Positions 1-8,551 of a stretch of 64,000 nt of DNA are shown here, in pieces; the first letter of the stretch is position 1, and every line of letters starts with the position of its first letter. Location of the stretch: the NCBI RefSeq assembly GCF_024518675.1, contig NZ_JANIGL010000001.1, forward strand, positions 248,001 to 312,000, given 5' to 3'. The notes beneath the pieces are model-generated. The model searched no databases. It was not told the origin of the DNA and saw nothing but the letters and a program-made list of their open reading frames with translations. Both the position numbers and the translations under genes were made by a program. The DNA comes from Pseudoalteromonas shioyasakiensis (GTDB taxonomy: Bacteria > Pseudomonadota > Gammaproteobacteria > Enterobacterales > Alteromonadaceae).

Positions 1-1237
1 GACACTTGTATTAATTGGTTTGTTATTTGGCTTGTCGCGGCTCATTTTTGGTGGTGGTCGTAAGCTTGGCCTGCGTCCCGGTAACAGTTGGTCGCTAGCA
101 ATTGCATCTATCCAAAAGCGGGCAAATGCCAATGCCGTGCAGTTAATTAGTTTTTCGCTGGCAATCAAATTACTGTTGTTTTTGATTGTTCTTAAAAATG
201 ACATGATCTCAGATTGGGAGTCACAACTTCCCAGTGATGCACCCAATGCTTTTTTAGTCAACATAACTGAAACTGAGTTGCCTGAAGTGAATAAGTTCTT
301 AGCGCAAAAAGACATTCTTGTTTCAGAATTTTACCCCACAATACGCGGTCGTGTTAATGCGGTAAATGGCGAGCTTGTTGCTCGCGAAGTCTCACTTGAA
401 GATAACGAGAAAAAAGACGAAGAGGCTCGCTCTGGTATAGGCCGAGAGCTTAATCTAACGTGGCTCGCAGAGCCGCCTGCTCATAATGAAATTATCGACG
501 GGCAGTGGTTTTCTGACGAGGCAATTGCCGAGGCGTCAGTTGAACAATCAATGCTTGATAGACTTGATATTAAGCTTGGCGATACGTTAACGTTTTTAAT
601 TGGCGCTCAATCGTTTGACGCTAAAGTCACCAGCGTTCGCAAAGTGAACTGGGCAACATTAAAACCTAACTTTTTTATTATTTTGAGTCCAGATGTATTG
701 GCAGACTTTCCTGCAACCTATATCTCATCGGTACGTATTGAAGCTGAGCAAAAACGTGACTTTAGTGAGCTTTTACGCACATATCCAACAATCAATGCAA
801 TAGATGTTGATAGTTTTGTTAAGCAAATACGTTCGACTATATCTCAAGTATCGCTCGCAATCGGGTTTGTATTAGCCATCGTTGTTTTATGTGGTGCACT
901 GGTGCTTATCTCGCAAGTGCAGGCAAGCCTTGGTGAGCGTATGCAAGAAATTGTTATTTTACGAACATTGGGTGCGAAAGGCAGGTTAATAAAAAATGCC
1001 ACTTTGTATGAGTTTTTACTGCTCGGGGCTACTGCAGGGTTTGTTGCAGCTTTGATAAGCGACGTGGCTCTGTTTATTGTGCAAAGAGAAATGTTTGAAC
1101 TGGCAGGTAAATTACACCCTCATATTTGGCTAATTGGCCCAATTGCAGGTGGTGTATTTGTAGCGGCGTTAGGTTATTTAATGATTGCCCGTACTATGCG
1201 CAAAAACACGCAAGGTTTGCTACGCTCATTAGCGTAA
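1..1237 (+). CDS. ABC transporter permease, FtsX/YbbP type (5' truncated by window edge)
   Basis: The reading frame is open back to base 2, so the true start lies outside the window and the TTG at 20 is not a real start. About 411 residues are visible, roughly the C-terminal half of a YbbP-like permease (the family usually has about 800). The last 130 residues carry the FtsX pattern: a membrane segment (VSLAIGFVLAIVVLCGALVL), then a cytoplasmic stretch with ERMQEIVILRTLGAKG, then two more membrane segments and a basic C terminus. Such proteins work with a LolD/YbbA-like ATPase in inner-membrane export of lipids or lipoproteins. The partner ATPase is expected upstream. The family call is secure; the substrate is unknown. 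Confidence 0.85.
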   Translation, partial: TLVLIGLLFGLSRLIFGGGRKLGLRPGNSWSLAIASIQKRANANAVQLISFSLAIKLLLFLIVLKNDMISDWESQLPSDAPNAFLVNITETELPEVNKFLAQKDILVSEFYPTIRGRVNAVNGELVAREVSLEDNEKKDEEARSGIGRELNLTWLAEPPAHNEIIDGQWFSDEAIAEASVEQSMLDRLDIKLGDTLTFLIGAQSFDAKVTSVRKVNWATLKPNFFIILSPDVLADFPATYISSVRIEAEQKRDFSELLRTYPTINAIDVDSFVKQIRSTISQVSLAIGFVLAIVVLCGALVLISQVQASLGERMQEIVILRTLGAKGRLIKNATLYEFLLLGATAGFVAALISDVALFIVQREMFELAGKLHPHIWLIGPIAGGVFVAALGYLMIARTMRKNTQGLLRSLA

Positions 1238-1267
1238 GTTTTAATCGACGTTATCATTAATTTGAAG

Positions 1268-1292
1268 TACCCGCATTTGCGGGTATTTTTTT
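1268..1292 (+). terminator. Intrinsic terminator after the ABC permease gene
   Basis: Seven-base-pair stem (TACCCGC / GCGGGTA) with the loop ATTT, followed directly by seven T residues. It lies about 30 bases after the permease stop codon and separates that gene from ruvCAB. Confidence 0.85.
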
Positions 1293-1316
1293 GATTTATA
1301 TAAAGTCAATAATGCA

Positions 1317-1332
1317 CTGGTAATTTATACAG
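1317..1332. promoter_or_regulatory. LexA-like SOS box upstream of ruvC
   Basis: The 16-mer reads CTGG, TAATTTAT, ACAG. This fits the gammaproteobacterial LexA consensus CTGT-N8-ACAG with one mismatch in the left half-site, and it sits in longer GCACTG/CAGTGC dyad arms (1314-1319 and 1330-1335). It ends 49 bases before the ruvC start, where a promoter would lie. In E. coli LexA controls ruvAB; here the box would cover ruvC, ruvA and ruvB together. The motif is seen directly; LexA control is inferred. Confidence 0.6.
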
Positions 1333-1381
1333 TGCTCTGGCATTATTGCCATATTAACGATTTATAGGTGTAGGTTAGCGT

Positions 1382-1906
1382 TTGGCTATTATTTTAGGGA
1401 TCGATCCCGGCTCTCGATTAACGGGTTACGGTGTTATTGAGCATCAAGGCGCTAAATTTAACTATTTAGGTAGTGGCTGTATTAAATTAGCTGAACATGA
1501 ATTTCCAATACGCTTAAAAATGATTTACCAAGGTGTTAGCCAACTGATAGAGCAGTTTTCGCCAACCACATTTGCAATTGAAAAAGTATTTATGGCCCAC
1601 AACCCAGATTCAGCATTAAAGCTTGGGCAAGCAAGAGGCGCAGCCATTGTGGGAGCATCAATGGCTGAGCTACCAGTGTTTGAGTATTCGGCGCGGCAGA
1701 TAAAGCAAGCAGTTGTAGGGCACGGCGGAGCTGATAAATCTCAAGTTCAGCAGATGGTTAAAAATATTTTAAACTTACCTGGTACTCCCCAAGCTGATGC
1801 CGCTGATGCGTTGGCTATTGCTATTTGCCATGCACACTCAGAACAAAATTTAATTAAACTAGCGGGCAGTGCATCAAAAACCGTTAGAGGAAGATTAAGG
1901 AAATAA
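1382..1906 (+). CDS. ruvC: Crossover junction endodeoxyribonuclease RuvC
   Basis: RuvC cuts Holliday junctions symmetrically as the nuclease of the RuvABC resolvasome. The 174-residue product aligns end to end with E. coli RuvC (173 residues). The four acidic metal ligands are present: D8 in GIDPG, E67 in AIEKVF, and D139 and D142 in QADAADAL. The start is a TTG, chosen because the encoded N terminus [12 protein letters not shown] is the family N terminus. It is first in a ruvC-ruvA-ruvB operon, 2 bases from ruvA, behind a LexA-like box. Unlike E. coli, where ruvC is only constitutive, all three genes may share SOS control here. Confidence 0.97.
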   Translation: MAIILGIDPGSRLTGYGVIEHQGAKFNYLGSGCIKLAEHEFPIRLKMIYQGVSQLIEQFSPTTFAIEKVFMAHNPDSALKLGQARGAAIVGASMAELPVFEYSARQIKQAVVGHGGADKSQVQQMVKNILNLPGTPQADAADALAIAICHAHSEQNLIKLAGSASKTVRGRLRK

Positions 1907-1908
1907 AT

Positions 1909-2529
1909 ATGATCGGTCGCTTAAACGGTGTGTTAGTTGAAAAACAAGCACCAGAAATACTTATTGAAGTCAGCGGTGTTGGGTACGAAGTAAATATGCC
2001 TATGACTTGCTTTTATGATTTACCGAATGTTGGTGAAAACGCAGTTGTATATACACACTTTGTAGTAAGAGAAGATGCGCAACTATTGTTTGGCTTTAAT
2101 AACAAGGTAGAGCGAGCGTTGTTTCGCGAGTTACTAAAAGCAAATGGTGTAGGGCCAAAGCTTGGGCTTGCAATTTTATCTGGCATGTCGGCACAACAGT
2201 TTGTCAGTTGTGTAAATAATGAAGATGCAACCAGCTTAGTAAAATTACCCGGAGTGGGTAAGAAAACCGCAGAGCGCCTTGTACTTGAAATGAAAGACAG
2301 ACTCAAAGATTGGGGTAATGACTTATTCACTCCATTTAGCGATAATGCCGTTATTGAACCGGTGGCTAATGACACCTTGGTGGCAAATAATGCATCAGAC
2401 GATGCGGTATCTGCACTCGTCTCTTTAGGCTATAAACTGGCTCAGGCACAAAAAACAGTTAAAGCCGTTGGTAAGCCGGGTATGTCTACAGAGAATCTAA
2501 TTAAAGAATCTCTAAAATCAATGTTGTGA
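1909..2529 (+). CDS. ruvA: Holliday junction branch migration protein RuvA
   Basis: RuvA binds four-way junctions as a tetramer and loads the RuvB motors. The 206-residue protein shows the three expected parts: an N-terminal OB fold beginning [12 protein letters not shown], tandem helix-hairpin-helix motifs around residues 72-130 ([13 protein letters not shown] and [13 protein letters not shown]), and a C-terminal RuvB-binding three-helix domain after an acidic/polar linker ([13 protein letters not shown]). Length matches E. coli RuvA (203). It starts 2 bases after ruvC stops and ends 7 bases before ruvB. Confidence 0.97.
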   Translation: MIGRLNGVLVEKQAPEILIEVSGVGYEVNMPMTCFYDLPNVGENAVVYTHFVVREDAQLLFGFNNKVERALFRELLKANGVGPKLGLAILSGMSAQQFVSCVNNEDATSLVKLPGVGKKTAERLVLEMKDRLKDWGNDLFTPFSDNAVIEPVANDTLVANNASDDAVSALVSLGYKLAQAQKTVKAVGKPGMSTENLIKESLKSML

Positions 2530-2536
2530 GTAAACC

Positions 2537-3547
2537 ATGATTGAAGCGGATCGTCTCATAGACGCAAGCGAGCAAAGTAATGAAGATGTTGTTGATCGCG
2601 CCATAAGGCCAAAACTACTGGCTGATTACACTGGTCAGCCACATGTTAAACAGCAAATGGAAATATTTATAGAAGCGGCACGCAGCCGAGGTGAAGCACT
2701 TGATCATTTACTAATATTTGGCCCACCAGGGCTTGGTAAAACCACGTTAGCTAATATTGTCGCCAATGAACTTAATGTAAATATTAAAACCACATCAGGT
2801 CCTGTGCTTGAAAAAGCAGGAGACTTAGCCGCGCTGCTAACTAACCTTGAAGAAGGTGATGTACTGTTTATTGACGAAATTCACCGATTAAGTCCACAAG
2901 TTGAAGAAATTCTTTATCCCGCGATGGAGGATTACCAACTTGACTTGATGATTGGTGAAGGGCCCGCGGCACGCTCAATAAAATTAGATTTACCAGCATT
3001 TACACTAATAGGTGCAACTACACGAGCTGGGTCGTTAACATCACCGCTACGTGATAGATTTGGTATTGTCCAGCGCTTAGAGTTTTATTCAGTTGCTGAC
3101 TTATCAACGATTGTGGGCCGTTCTGCCCATTATTTAAATTTAGAAATGTGTGAAGATGGAGCGACTGAAATTGCTAAACGTTCCCGGGGTACGCCGCGTA
3201 TTGCCAATAGATTATTAAGACGTGTACGTGATTACACACAAGTTAAATCAGACGGCACTGTAAACGCTGATGTAGCAGAGCTGGCACTTAATATGATTGA
3301 TGTTGATAAAAGTGGTTTTGATTACATGGACCGTAAATACCTACTCGCCATCATTGAAAAATTTATGGGTGGACCGGTCGGACTTGATAACCTTGCAGCT
3401 GCCATTGGTGAAGAAAAAGAGACAATCGAAGACGTTATAGAGCCTTTTCTAATTCAACAAGGCTTTATCCAGCGTACTCCACGAGGCCGCATCGTATCTG
3501 ACAACGCTTACCATCATTTTGGCCTGCAACCAAAAAATACTGATTAG
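2537..3547 (+). CDS. ruvB: Holliday junction branch migration ATPase RuvB
   Basis: RuvB is the hexameric AAA+ motor that pulls DNA through the RuvA-junction complex. The 336-residue product has Walker A at 62-70 (GPPGLGKTT), Walker B at about 109-114 (LFIDEIH), the GATTR sensor segment near 165-170, and a C-terminal winged-helix domain with the conserved IQRTPRGR sequence near residue 320. It is the last gene of the ruvCAB operon. No clear intrinsic terminator follows it; the next gene starts about 990 bases later. Confidence 0.97.
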   Translation: MIEADRLIDASEQSNEDVVDRAIRPKLLADYTGQPHVKQQMEIFIEAARSRGEALDHLLIFGPPGLGKTTLANIVANELNVNIKTTSGPVLEKAGDLAALLTNLEEGDVLFIDEIHRLSPQVEEILYPAMEDYQLDLMIGEGPAARSIKLDLPAFTLIGATTRAGSLTSPLRDRFGIVQRLEFYSVADLSTIVGRSAHYLNLEMCEDGATEIAKRSRGTPRIANRLLRRVRDYTQVKSDGTVNADVAELALNMIDVDKSGFDYMDRKYLLAIIEKFMGGPVGLDNLAAAIGEEKETIEDVIEPFLIQQGFIQRTPRGRIVSDNAYHHFGLQPKNTD

Positions 3548-3837
3548 ACTCAAATGAACTGTCGTTATGTGCGTGGTTGCTTTTAAAGGATTGTTTCTGT
3601 TTGTCAGGCACGTACATTGGTAGTTAATTCATACAAGGCTGAATTTTCCTGCTTAATGGCATGTACCAGTTTTATGGCAATAAAGCTGTGTATTAACAAC
3701 TTCCATTCGTTTATGGCTAGTTGATTACAACTTATCCTCAATCAGCCCTATGTGACTTATATTTCGGACCTGCCAGCAAAAATTCACATGCTGTTAAGCT
3801 AATAACCTCTATCGTATGTTTCTTCTGTTTTTTAGGC

Positions 3838-3865
3838 AAAAAAAAACCCGCATAAGGATGCGGGT
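3838..3865 (-). terminator. Minus-strand intrinsic terminator in the ruvB-tolQ gap
   Basis: The arms ACCCGCAT (3846-3853) and ATGCGGGT (3858-3865) form a perfect 8-bp stem with a four-base loop. On the plus strand it is preceded by a run of A from 3838, so minus-strand RNA would end in a U tract. Confidence 0.75.
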
Positions 3866-3940
3866 AAACAACAAGTTGAAGGAAATAATCCAGGGTATAC
3901 GGCCTAAAATTATCATGTTTTATCATGAGTACTTTAGGCG
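3838..3940 (-). ncRNA. Candidate small RNA on the minus strand
   Basis: Read on the minus strand, a hairpin (arms GCCTAAA/TTTAGGC outside and TCATG/CATGA inside, with a small internal loop; 3902-3938) is followed by about 35 unpaired bases. A strong intrinsic terminator then follows, with an 8-bp stem and a run of nine T. No protein gene on this strand could use that terminator: ruvB next to it is on the plus strand. Hairpin, linker and terminator with a long U tail is the shape of an Hfq-type small RNA. No strong promoter was recognised, so this is a proposal only. Confidence 0.35.
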
Positions 3941-4424
3941 CAGCAATAGGAAAATCAGAAATCATATTGCTAAGAACTGGCATAATAGCATTTGCTATTA
4001 GTGGGCTAGCTCGGTATGAGAGAATAATACGTAAAAACGATGTTTTGTTCAAACTAGAAAAATTTAATTTTCGGATAAGAAATACTAATAGCTAAAAAAT
4101 TTATTCTGTTTTCTTTTTGTTCATTAATTTTATTTATTTTAAATAAGTTGTTGTTATTATGTGTTTTAAATTCGATCTGGTTAAATGTTATAGATTAGTT
4201 TATTTTTTACATGCTTTTTGTGTTGTTGGCTTTTTGATTGTTTATGCACTTATAGTGAATAAACGAGCTGTTTTAGTGGGTTTAACTTGATAAATAATCG
4301 ACTTAGATTGATGTTTTTGAATGTTGTTGTTTCATCGTGGCCAATTATTTTATGTTAGTTGCACAATAAAAAGGCGTTCAGTTGGTTTTTTAACGTTTTT
4401 TGCTGCTAATTCGTAGCAAGGACG

Positions 4425-4453
4425 TTGTCAGTTTACTGCGCAGTAGATACACT
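4425..4453 (+). promoter_or_regulatory. Probable tol operon promoter with a palindrome in the spacer
   Basis: TTGTCA (4425-4430) and TACACT (4448-4453) are 17 bases apart, a good sigma-70 arrangement. The perfect 12-base palindrome TACTGCGCAGTA (4434-4445) lies inside the spacer, where a bound repressor would block RNA polymerase. It is about 85 bases upstream of the tolQ start. Motifs seen directly; function inferred. Confidence 0.5.
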
Positions 4454-4484
4454 AACGAGAACTATTGGCTATTTTATTGGTCAT

Positions 4485-4510
4485 AGTCGCACTTTTATAA
4501 AAGTACGACT
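4485..4510 (+). promoter_or_regulatory. 26-base near-perfect palindrome in the tolQ leader
   Basis: The arms AGTCGCACTTTTA and TAAAAGTACGACT are complementary apart from one C/A pair. The element ends 29 bases before the tolQ GTG and 18 before its Shine-Dalgarno sequence. No T tract follows, so it is not a usual terminator. It could be a protein-binding operator or a 5' untranslated hairpin. Confidence 0.4.
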
Positions 4511-4539
4511 TTAACAAGAAATTGAATTGGGAGTTTATT

Positions 4540-5241
4540 GTGGGATCAGGAATTAATTTTGTAGATTTAATCCTCGAAGCAAGTGTATTGGTACAATTAG
4601 TTATGCTTGCGTTAGTGGGCATGTCTATTATGTCATGGGCAATTATTTTTCAGCGCAAAAAAGCTATTTCTAATGCGTCTGAAAATGCTAAGCGTTTTGA
4701 GCAAAAGTTTTGGTCAGGCATAGATTTAAGTAAGCTTTACAATGAAATTTCATCCCGTAACAGCGTCACGGGTATTGAAGCATTGTTTGTGGCAGGTTTT
4801 AAAGAGTTTGCACGCCACAAAAAAAACTCATTTCAAAGTGCCAGTATAGTTATGGAAGGCACTCATCGTTCAATGCGTGTTGCGTTATCTCGTGAAGTCG
4901 AAAAATTAGAATCAAGCTTATCGTTTCTTGCAACGGTAGGATCAATTAGCCCGTACATCGGCTTGTTTGGTACGGTATGGGGGATTATGAATGCCTTTAT
5001 TGCCCTAGGTGAAGTTAAGCAGGCGACATTACAAATGGTTGCGCCAGGTATCGCAGAAGCTCTGATCGCTACTGCAATGGGTTTATTTGCGGCAATTCCT
5101 GCGGTAATTGCTTACAACCGCTTTGCTAACAATGTTGAAAAGCTTGAATCAAATTACATTAACTTTATGGAAGAGTTTGCAAATATCTTACACCGTCAAG
5201 CAGCTACACAAATAGAGGCAAAAGCGAATGTATCAGCGTAA
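4540..5241 (+). CDS. tolQ: Tol-Pal system inner-membrane protein TolQ
   Basis: TolQ forms, with TolR, the proton-driven motor that energises TolA during outer-membrane constriction. The GTG at 4540 is preferred over an in-frame TTG at 4522: GGAG lies 7 bases before it, and the resulting 233-residue protein ([15 protein letters not shown]) matches the E. coli length of 230. Three membrane segments are visible, near residues 14-34 and in the conserved C-terminal half ([19 protein letters not shown] and [18 protein letters not shown]). It overlaps tolR by 14 bases, indicating translational coupling. No ybgC precedes it. Confidence 0.96.
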   Translation: MGSGINFVDLILEASVLVQLVMLALVGMSIMSWAIIFQRKKAISNASENAKRFEQKFWSGIDLSKLYNEISSRNSVTGIEALFVAGFKEFARHKKNSFQSASIVMEGTHRSMRVALSREVEKLESSLSFLATVGSISPYIGLFGTVWGIMNAFIALGEVKQATLQMVAPGIAEALIATAMGLFAAIPAVIAYNRFANNVEKLESNYINFMEEFANILHRQAATQIEAKANVSA

Positions 5242-5662
5242 GAAGCGTCGTCCTGTTGCAGAGATAAACGTAGTTCCTTACATTGATGTTATGTTGGTTC
5301 TACTGATTATATTTATGGCAACAGCACCTTTGATCACCCATGGTGTAAAAGTTGATTTGCCTAAAATGGAAGAGTCTGATTTAGTAGATACAAAAGATAC
5401 ACCGCCTATTATTGCGTCAATAGACTCAGCAGGTAAATATTATGTCAGTATTGGTACCGATCCCGAAGAACCGATGGAAGCTCTCGATGTTGCTGCAGTT
5501 ATTAAATTACAATTAATGAAAGACCCAGAAACACCAGTCATGATTAAAGGTTCAGGAAAAGTATCGTATCAAGAAGTCTTATTATTGATGGATTTTTTAA
5601 AAAATGCTGGCGTTCCTTCTGTTGGTTTAATGACAGAATCATTTGAAGGAAGTAAAGGCTAA
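5228..5662 (+). CDS. tolR: Tol-Pal system inner-membrane protein TolR
   Basis: TolR is the ExbD-like partner of TolQ. The 144-residue protein has a short basic cytoplasmic tail (MYQRKKRRP), one membrane segment near residues 17-35 containing the protonatable aspartate ([16 protein letters not shown]20), and a periplasmic domain ending with the family sequence [12 protein letters not shown]. It starts inside the end of tolQ and stops 1 base before tolA. Confidence 0.96.
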   Translation: MYQRKKRRPVAEINVVPYIDVMLVLLIIFMATAPLITHGVKVDLPKMEESDLVDTKDTPPIIASIDSAGKYYVSIGTDPEEPMEALDVAAVIKLQLMKDPETPVMIKGSGKVSYQEVLLLMDFLKNAGVPSVGLMTESFEGSKG

Positions 5663-5663
5663 T

Positions 5664-6593
5664 ATGGGTGCTTCAGTAGTAAAGTCAGTATTGTTACATC
5701 TTGCAATTATAGGTGTATTATTTGGCACGGCGAACTTTCATACGCCAAGTCCAAAAGTGTTAGAAGTGACGTTAAATTCTAAATCCATGCCAGAGGCTGA
5801 AAATGCTGTGGCTGCTGTAACGGTCGATCAAAAAATGGTTGAACAAAAAGTTGCAGAGCTAAAACGCAAAGAAAATGAAAAAAAACGTGCTGAAGATAAA
5901 CGTATTCGTGATCTAGAGCGTCGAGCGTCTGATGCACGTAAGCAGCGTGAAGCAGAAGCAAGACAAATCAAAAAATTAGAGCAAGAACGCAGAGCGAAAG
6001 AAAAAGAAACCGCCCAAGCACAAGCTCAAGCTAAAAAAGCACGGGAAATTGAACAAAAAGAGCGAGCTAAAGCGCAGCAAGCCGAAAAACAAAAGCAAGA
6101 AGCAGAGCAAGCTGCTAAAGCAGCGGCTGATAAGCGTAAAGCTGAAGAAGATGCGCTCAAAAAGGCCGAAGAAGAACGCAAACGCCAAGAGTTAGAGGCA
6201 AAAAAACGTGCTGAAGCTGCTGAGCAAGCAAGACAAAAAGCATTGCAGGAGCAAATGCTACAAGAACAGTTAGCCAAAGAGCAAGCAGCACGTAATAAAG
6301 TACGTCAACAACAGGTCGTTTCTGAAGTTGATAAATATAAAGCCTTGATTATGGCACGTATTCAGCAAAATTTGTTGATTGATGAGAAAATGAAAAATCA
6401 ACAATGTCGCGTGAATATTCGCTTAGGTTTTAATGGGCTCGTGACACAGGTGAAGTCGTTAGGTGGTGATAAGCTGGTTTGTGAAGCAGCATTGCGTGCG
6501 GTTCGCATGGCAGATACTTTACCTGTATCAAAAGATAAAGACGTTTTTGAGCAATTAAAAAATATTAACTTAACAATTAAGCCACAATTTTAA
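5664..6593 (+). CDS. tolA: Tol-Pal system protein TolA
   Basis: TolA spans the periplasm and carries force from TolQR to Pal and TolB at the outer membrane. The ATG at 5664 is chosen over an upstream in-frame TTG at 5643, which lies inside tolR. It gives 309 residues: a short cytoplasmic start with one membrane helix (VVKSVLLHLAIIGVLFGTA, about 5-23), a long helical rod rich in Ala, Lys, Glu and Gln (about 60-225), and a compact C-terminal domain with two cysteines (NQQCRVNIRL and KLVCEAALRAV). The rod is shorter than in E. coli (421 residues in total). Apparent long open frames on the opposite strand here are composition artefacts of the rod. Confidence 0.95.
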   Translation: MGASVVKSVLLHLAIIGVLFGTANFHTPSPKVLEVTLNSKSMPEAENAVAAVTVDQKMVEQKVAELKRKENEKKRAEDKRIRDLERRASDARKQREAEARQIKKLEQERRAKEKETAQAQAQAKKAREIEQKERAKAQQAEKQKQEAEQAAKAAADKRKAEEDALKKAEEERKRQELEAKKRAEAAEQARQKALQEQMLQEQLAKEQAARNKVRQQQVVSEVDKYKALIMARIQQNLLIDEKMKNQQCRVNIRLGFNGLVTQVKSLGGDKLVCEAALRAVRMADTLPVSKDKDVFEQLKNINLTIKPQF

Positions 6594-6602
6594 AGGAATG
6601 GT

Positions 6603-7961
6603 ATGTTCAACCAGTTAAAAGCAGTTTGTTTAATTTTAGTTATTGGCTATACAAGTGTGGTTAATGCCGCACTTGAAATTGTCATTACAGAAGGCATTGA
6701 TGGCGCGCGTCCTATTGCTATCGTGCCTTTTCAATACAAGGGAGTAGGTCCAATACCGCAAAAACTCAATGAAGTGATTGCTGCGGACTTAATGCGCAGC
6801 GGTAAATTTAAGCCTATTAGCATTAATGATATGCCACAATTACCGAGCAAAGACAGTGATATTGATTATGCAGCTTGGGTCAATTTAGGTGTAGAAGCGA
6901 TATTAGTCGGAAATGTTGAGCAACAAACGGACGGCCGCTATTTAGTGAGCTATGAACTAGTTGATGTTATTCGCGGCCAAATCACAGGCGGCGAAACACA
7001 AATGATGAGCAATGGTAAATTAATAAAAAGTCAGGCTCACATACAAGAAGCTCGCGAAAGTGTGATTTCTGAGTCTGGTTTTAGACGTTATGCTCATCGT
7101 ATTAGTGATGTGGTTTATGAAAAACTGACGGGCGAGCGCGGTGCATTTTTAACTAAAATTGCTTATGTCATAGTACGAGATGCCGATCCCAAGCCATATC
7201 AACTTGTGGTTGCTGATTACGATGGTTTTAATGAGCAAGTATTGTTACGTTCAAAAGAACCATTAATGTCACCGGCATGGTCACCGGATGGAACTAAGCT
7301 TGCTTACGTTACGTTTGAAAATCGCCAAAGCCAAATTTATATTCAAGATTTGTATTCTGGCAAACGAGAATTAATTACCAGCCACCAAGGTATCAATGGC
7401 GCACCACAATTCTCTCCTGATGGAACAAAGCTATTATTAGTATTATCAAAAGATAGAAATGGTGCAACAGAAGTGTATATGTTAGATATGCAAACGCGTA
7501 AAGAAACTCGCCTGACAAATCACCGTAGTATAGATACTGAACCTTCTTGGCACCCAAATGGAAAAGATATTCTGTTTACCTCGGAAAGGGGTGGTAATGC
7601 TCAGATTTATAAGTTAAATTTAAAAACTGGTAGGTCACAACGAATGACATTCGATGGTGACATGAACCTTGCAGGTTCAATTACACCAGATGGTAAAGAA
7701 TTAGTGATGGTAAATCGCACCAATGGGCAGTACCATCTTGCTAAAAAAGAGCTGGCTAGTGGCGCGTTTCAAGTTTTAACACGAACGCGTTTGGATGAAT
7801 CACCGAGTATAGCACCAAATGGCTCGATGATTATTTATAGCACGCTTCATAATAATAAACAGGTACTGGCGCTGGTATCAATGGACGGTCGCTTTAAAGC
7901 ACGCTTACCTGTGCTTAACGGACAAGTAAAGGCACCAGCATGGTCGCCATACTTGCAATAA
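6603..7961 (+). CDS. tolB: Tol-Pal system periplasmic beta-propeller TolB
   Basis: TolB is a soluble periplasmic protein that binds Pal and is recycled by the Tol motor. The 452-residue precursor has a signal peptide ending in VVNA (about residue 22). An N-terminal alpha/beta domain ([16 protein letters not shown] onwards) and a six-bladed propeller follow, the latter seen as repeated [33 protein letters not shown] and [11 protein letters not shown] units. The ATG follows AAGGA at the usual spacing, 9 bases after tolA. Confidence 0.97.
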   Translation: MFNQLKAVCLILVIGYTSVVNAALEIVITEGIDGARPIAIVPFQYKGVGPIPQKLNEVIAADLMRSGKFKPISINDMPQLPSKDSDIDYAAWVNLGVEAILVGNVEQQTDGRYLVSYELVDVIRGQITGGETQMMSNGKLIKSQAHIQEARESVISESGFRRYAHRISDVVYEKLTGERGAFLTKIAYVIVRDADPKPYQLVVADYDGFNEQVLLRSKEPLMSPAWSPDGTKLAYVTFENRQSQIYIQDLYSGKRELITSHQGINGAPQFSPDGTKLLLVLSKDRNGATEVYMLDMQTRKETRLTNHRSIDTEPSWHPNGKDILFTSERGGNAQIYKLNLKTGRSQRMTFDGDMNLAGSITPDGKELVMVNRTNGQYHLAKKELASGAFQVLTRTRLDESPSIAPNGSMIIYSTLHNNKQVLALVSMDGRFKARLPVLNGQVKAPAWSPYLQ

Positions 7962-7995
7962 TAATTGCTAGTTTACTAAATATAGGAATCTACTC

Positions 7996-8538
7996 ATGCA
8001 ACTTAATAAAATACTAAAAGGCCTGTTAATCGCTGTGCCAGTAATGACTCTAGCGGCTTGTAGCTCATCTTCAGATTTGGATGAAGGCGCTGCAAATCAA
8101 TCAAACCAAGGAACTGTTGAACAAACTACGCAAAATGATACTGTTGAAGTTGCAACATTAACTCCTGAACAGCAAGCGCAAGAAGAGCTTCGTGAAAAGT
8201 ATGAAGCTTTGCGTCAAGAACAAATCATTTACTTTGGCTTTGATACAGCAACAATTCAAGGTCAATACGGTGAGCTATTACGCGCGCATGCTGAGTTTTT
8301 AGTTCAGAACCCATCAGTTAAAGTATTGATTGAAGGTCATGCAGATGAACGTGGTACACCAGAGTATAATATTGCACTAGGTGAGAATCGTGGACAAGCC
8401 GTAGAAAAATACTTACAAAGTTTAGGTGTTTCAGCTAGTCAAATGTCAGTGGTTAGCTATGGTGAAGAGAAGCCAATGGTTAAGTCACGTACTGAATCAG
8501 CTTTCGCTAAAAACCGCCGTGCGGTACTTGTTTACTAA
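7996..8538 (+). CDS. pal: Peptidoglycan-associated outer-membrane lipoprotein Pal
   Basis: Pal tethers the outer membrane to peptidoglycan. The 180-residue precursor has a type II signal peptide with lipobox LAAC (residues 19-22, lipidated C22), a polar linker rich in Asn, Gln and Thr, and an OmpA-type peptidoglycan-binding domain (about 75-180). The conserved sequence EGHADERGTPEYNIALGENR carries the Asp and Arg that bind diaminopimelate. It sits between tolB and cpoB, as in E. coli. Confidence 0.97.
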   Translation: MQLNKILKGLLIAVPVMTLAACSSSSDLDEGAANQSNQGTVEQTTQNDTVEVATLTPEQQAQEELREKYEALRQEQIIYFGFDTATIQGQYGELLRAHAEFLVQNPSVKVLIEGHADERGTPEYNIALGENRGQAVEKYLQSLGVSASQMSVVSYGEEKPMVKSRTESAFAKNRRAVLVY

Positions 8539-8551
8539 GATTAGAGACATT

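Larger units (their letters stand above)
3548..4539. other. Long AT-rich gap between ruvB and tolQ
   Basis: This 990-base gap has no convincing protein gene. It holds a minus-strand intrinsic terminator (3838-3865) preceded on that strand by an imperfect hairpin (3902-3938), an 18-base palindrome (3983-4000, arms TAATAGCA and TGCTATTA), an unsupported 56-codon plus-strand frame (3925-4095), a very AT-rich stretch (about 4080-4350), and a probable tol promoter (4425-4453) with a leader palindrome (4485-4510). The ybgC gene that precedes tolQ in E. coli is absent. Confidence 0.7.

Noticed and set aside
3738..4052. Minus-strand open frame of 104 codons in the ruvB-tolQ gap
   Set aside because: It reads straight through an intrinsic terminator on its own strand (3838-3865), has no ribosome-binding site and no recognisable protein sequence.
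4522..4539. TTG at 4522 as the tolQ start
   Set aside because: The Shine-Dalgarno GGAG (4529-4532) lies downstream of it; GTG at 4540 has correct spacing and matches TolQ length.
5779..6277. Several minus-strand frames opposite tolA
   Set aside because: They are low-complexity mirrors (Leu, Phe, Ser, Ala, Cys-rich) of the Ala/Lys/Glu/Gln-rich TolA rod and have no start signals.
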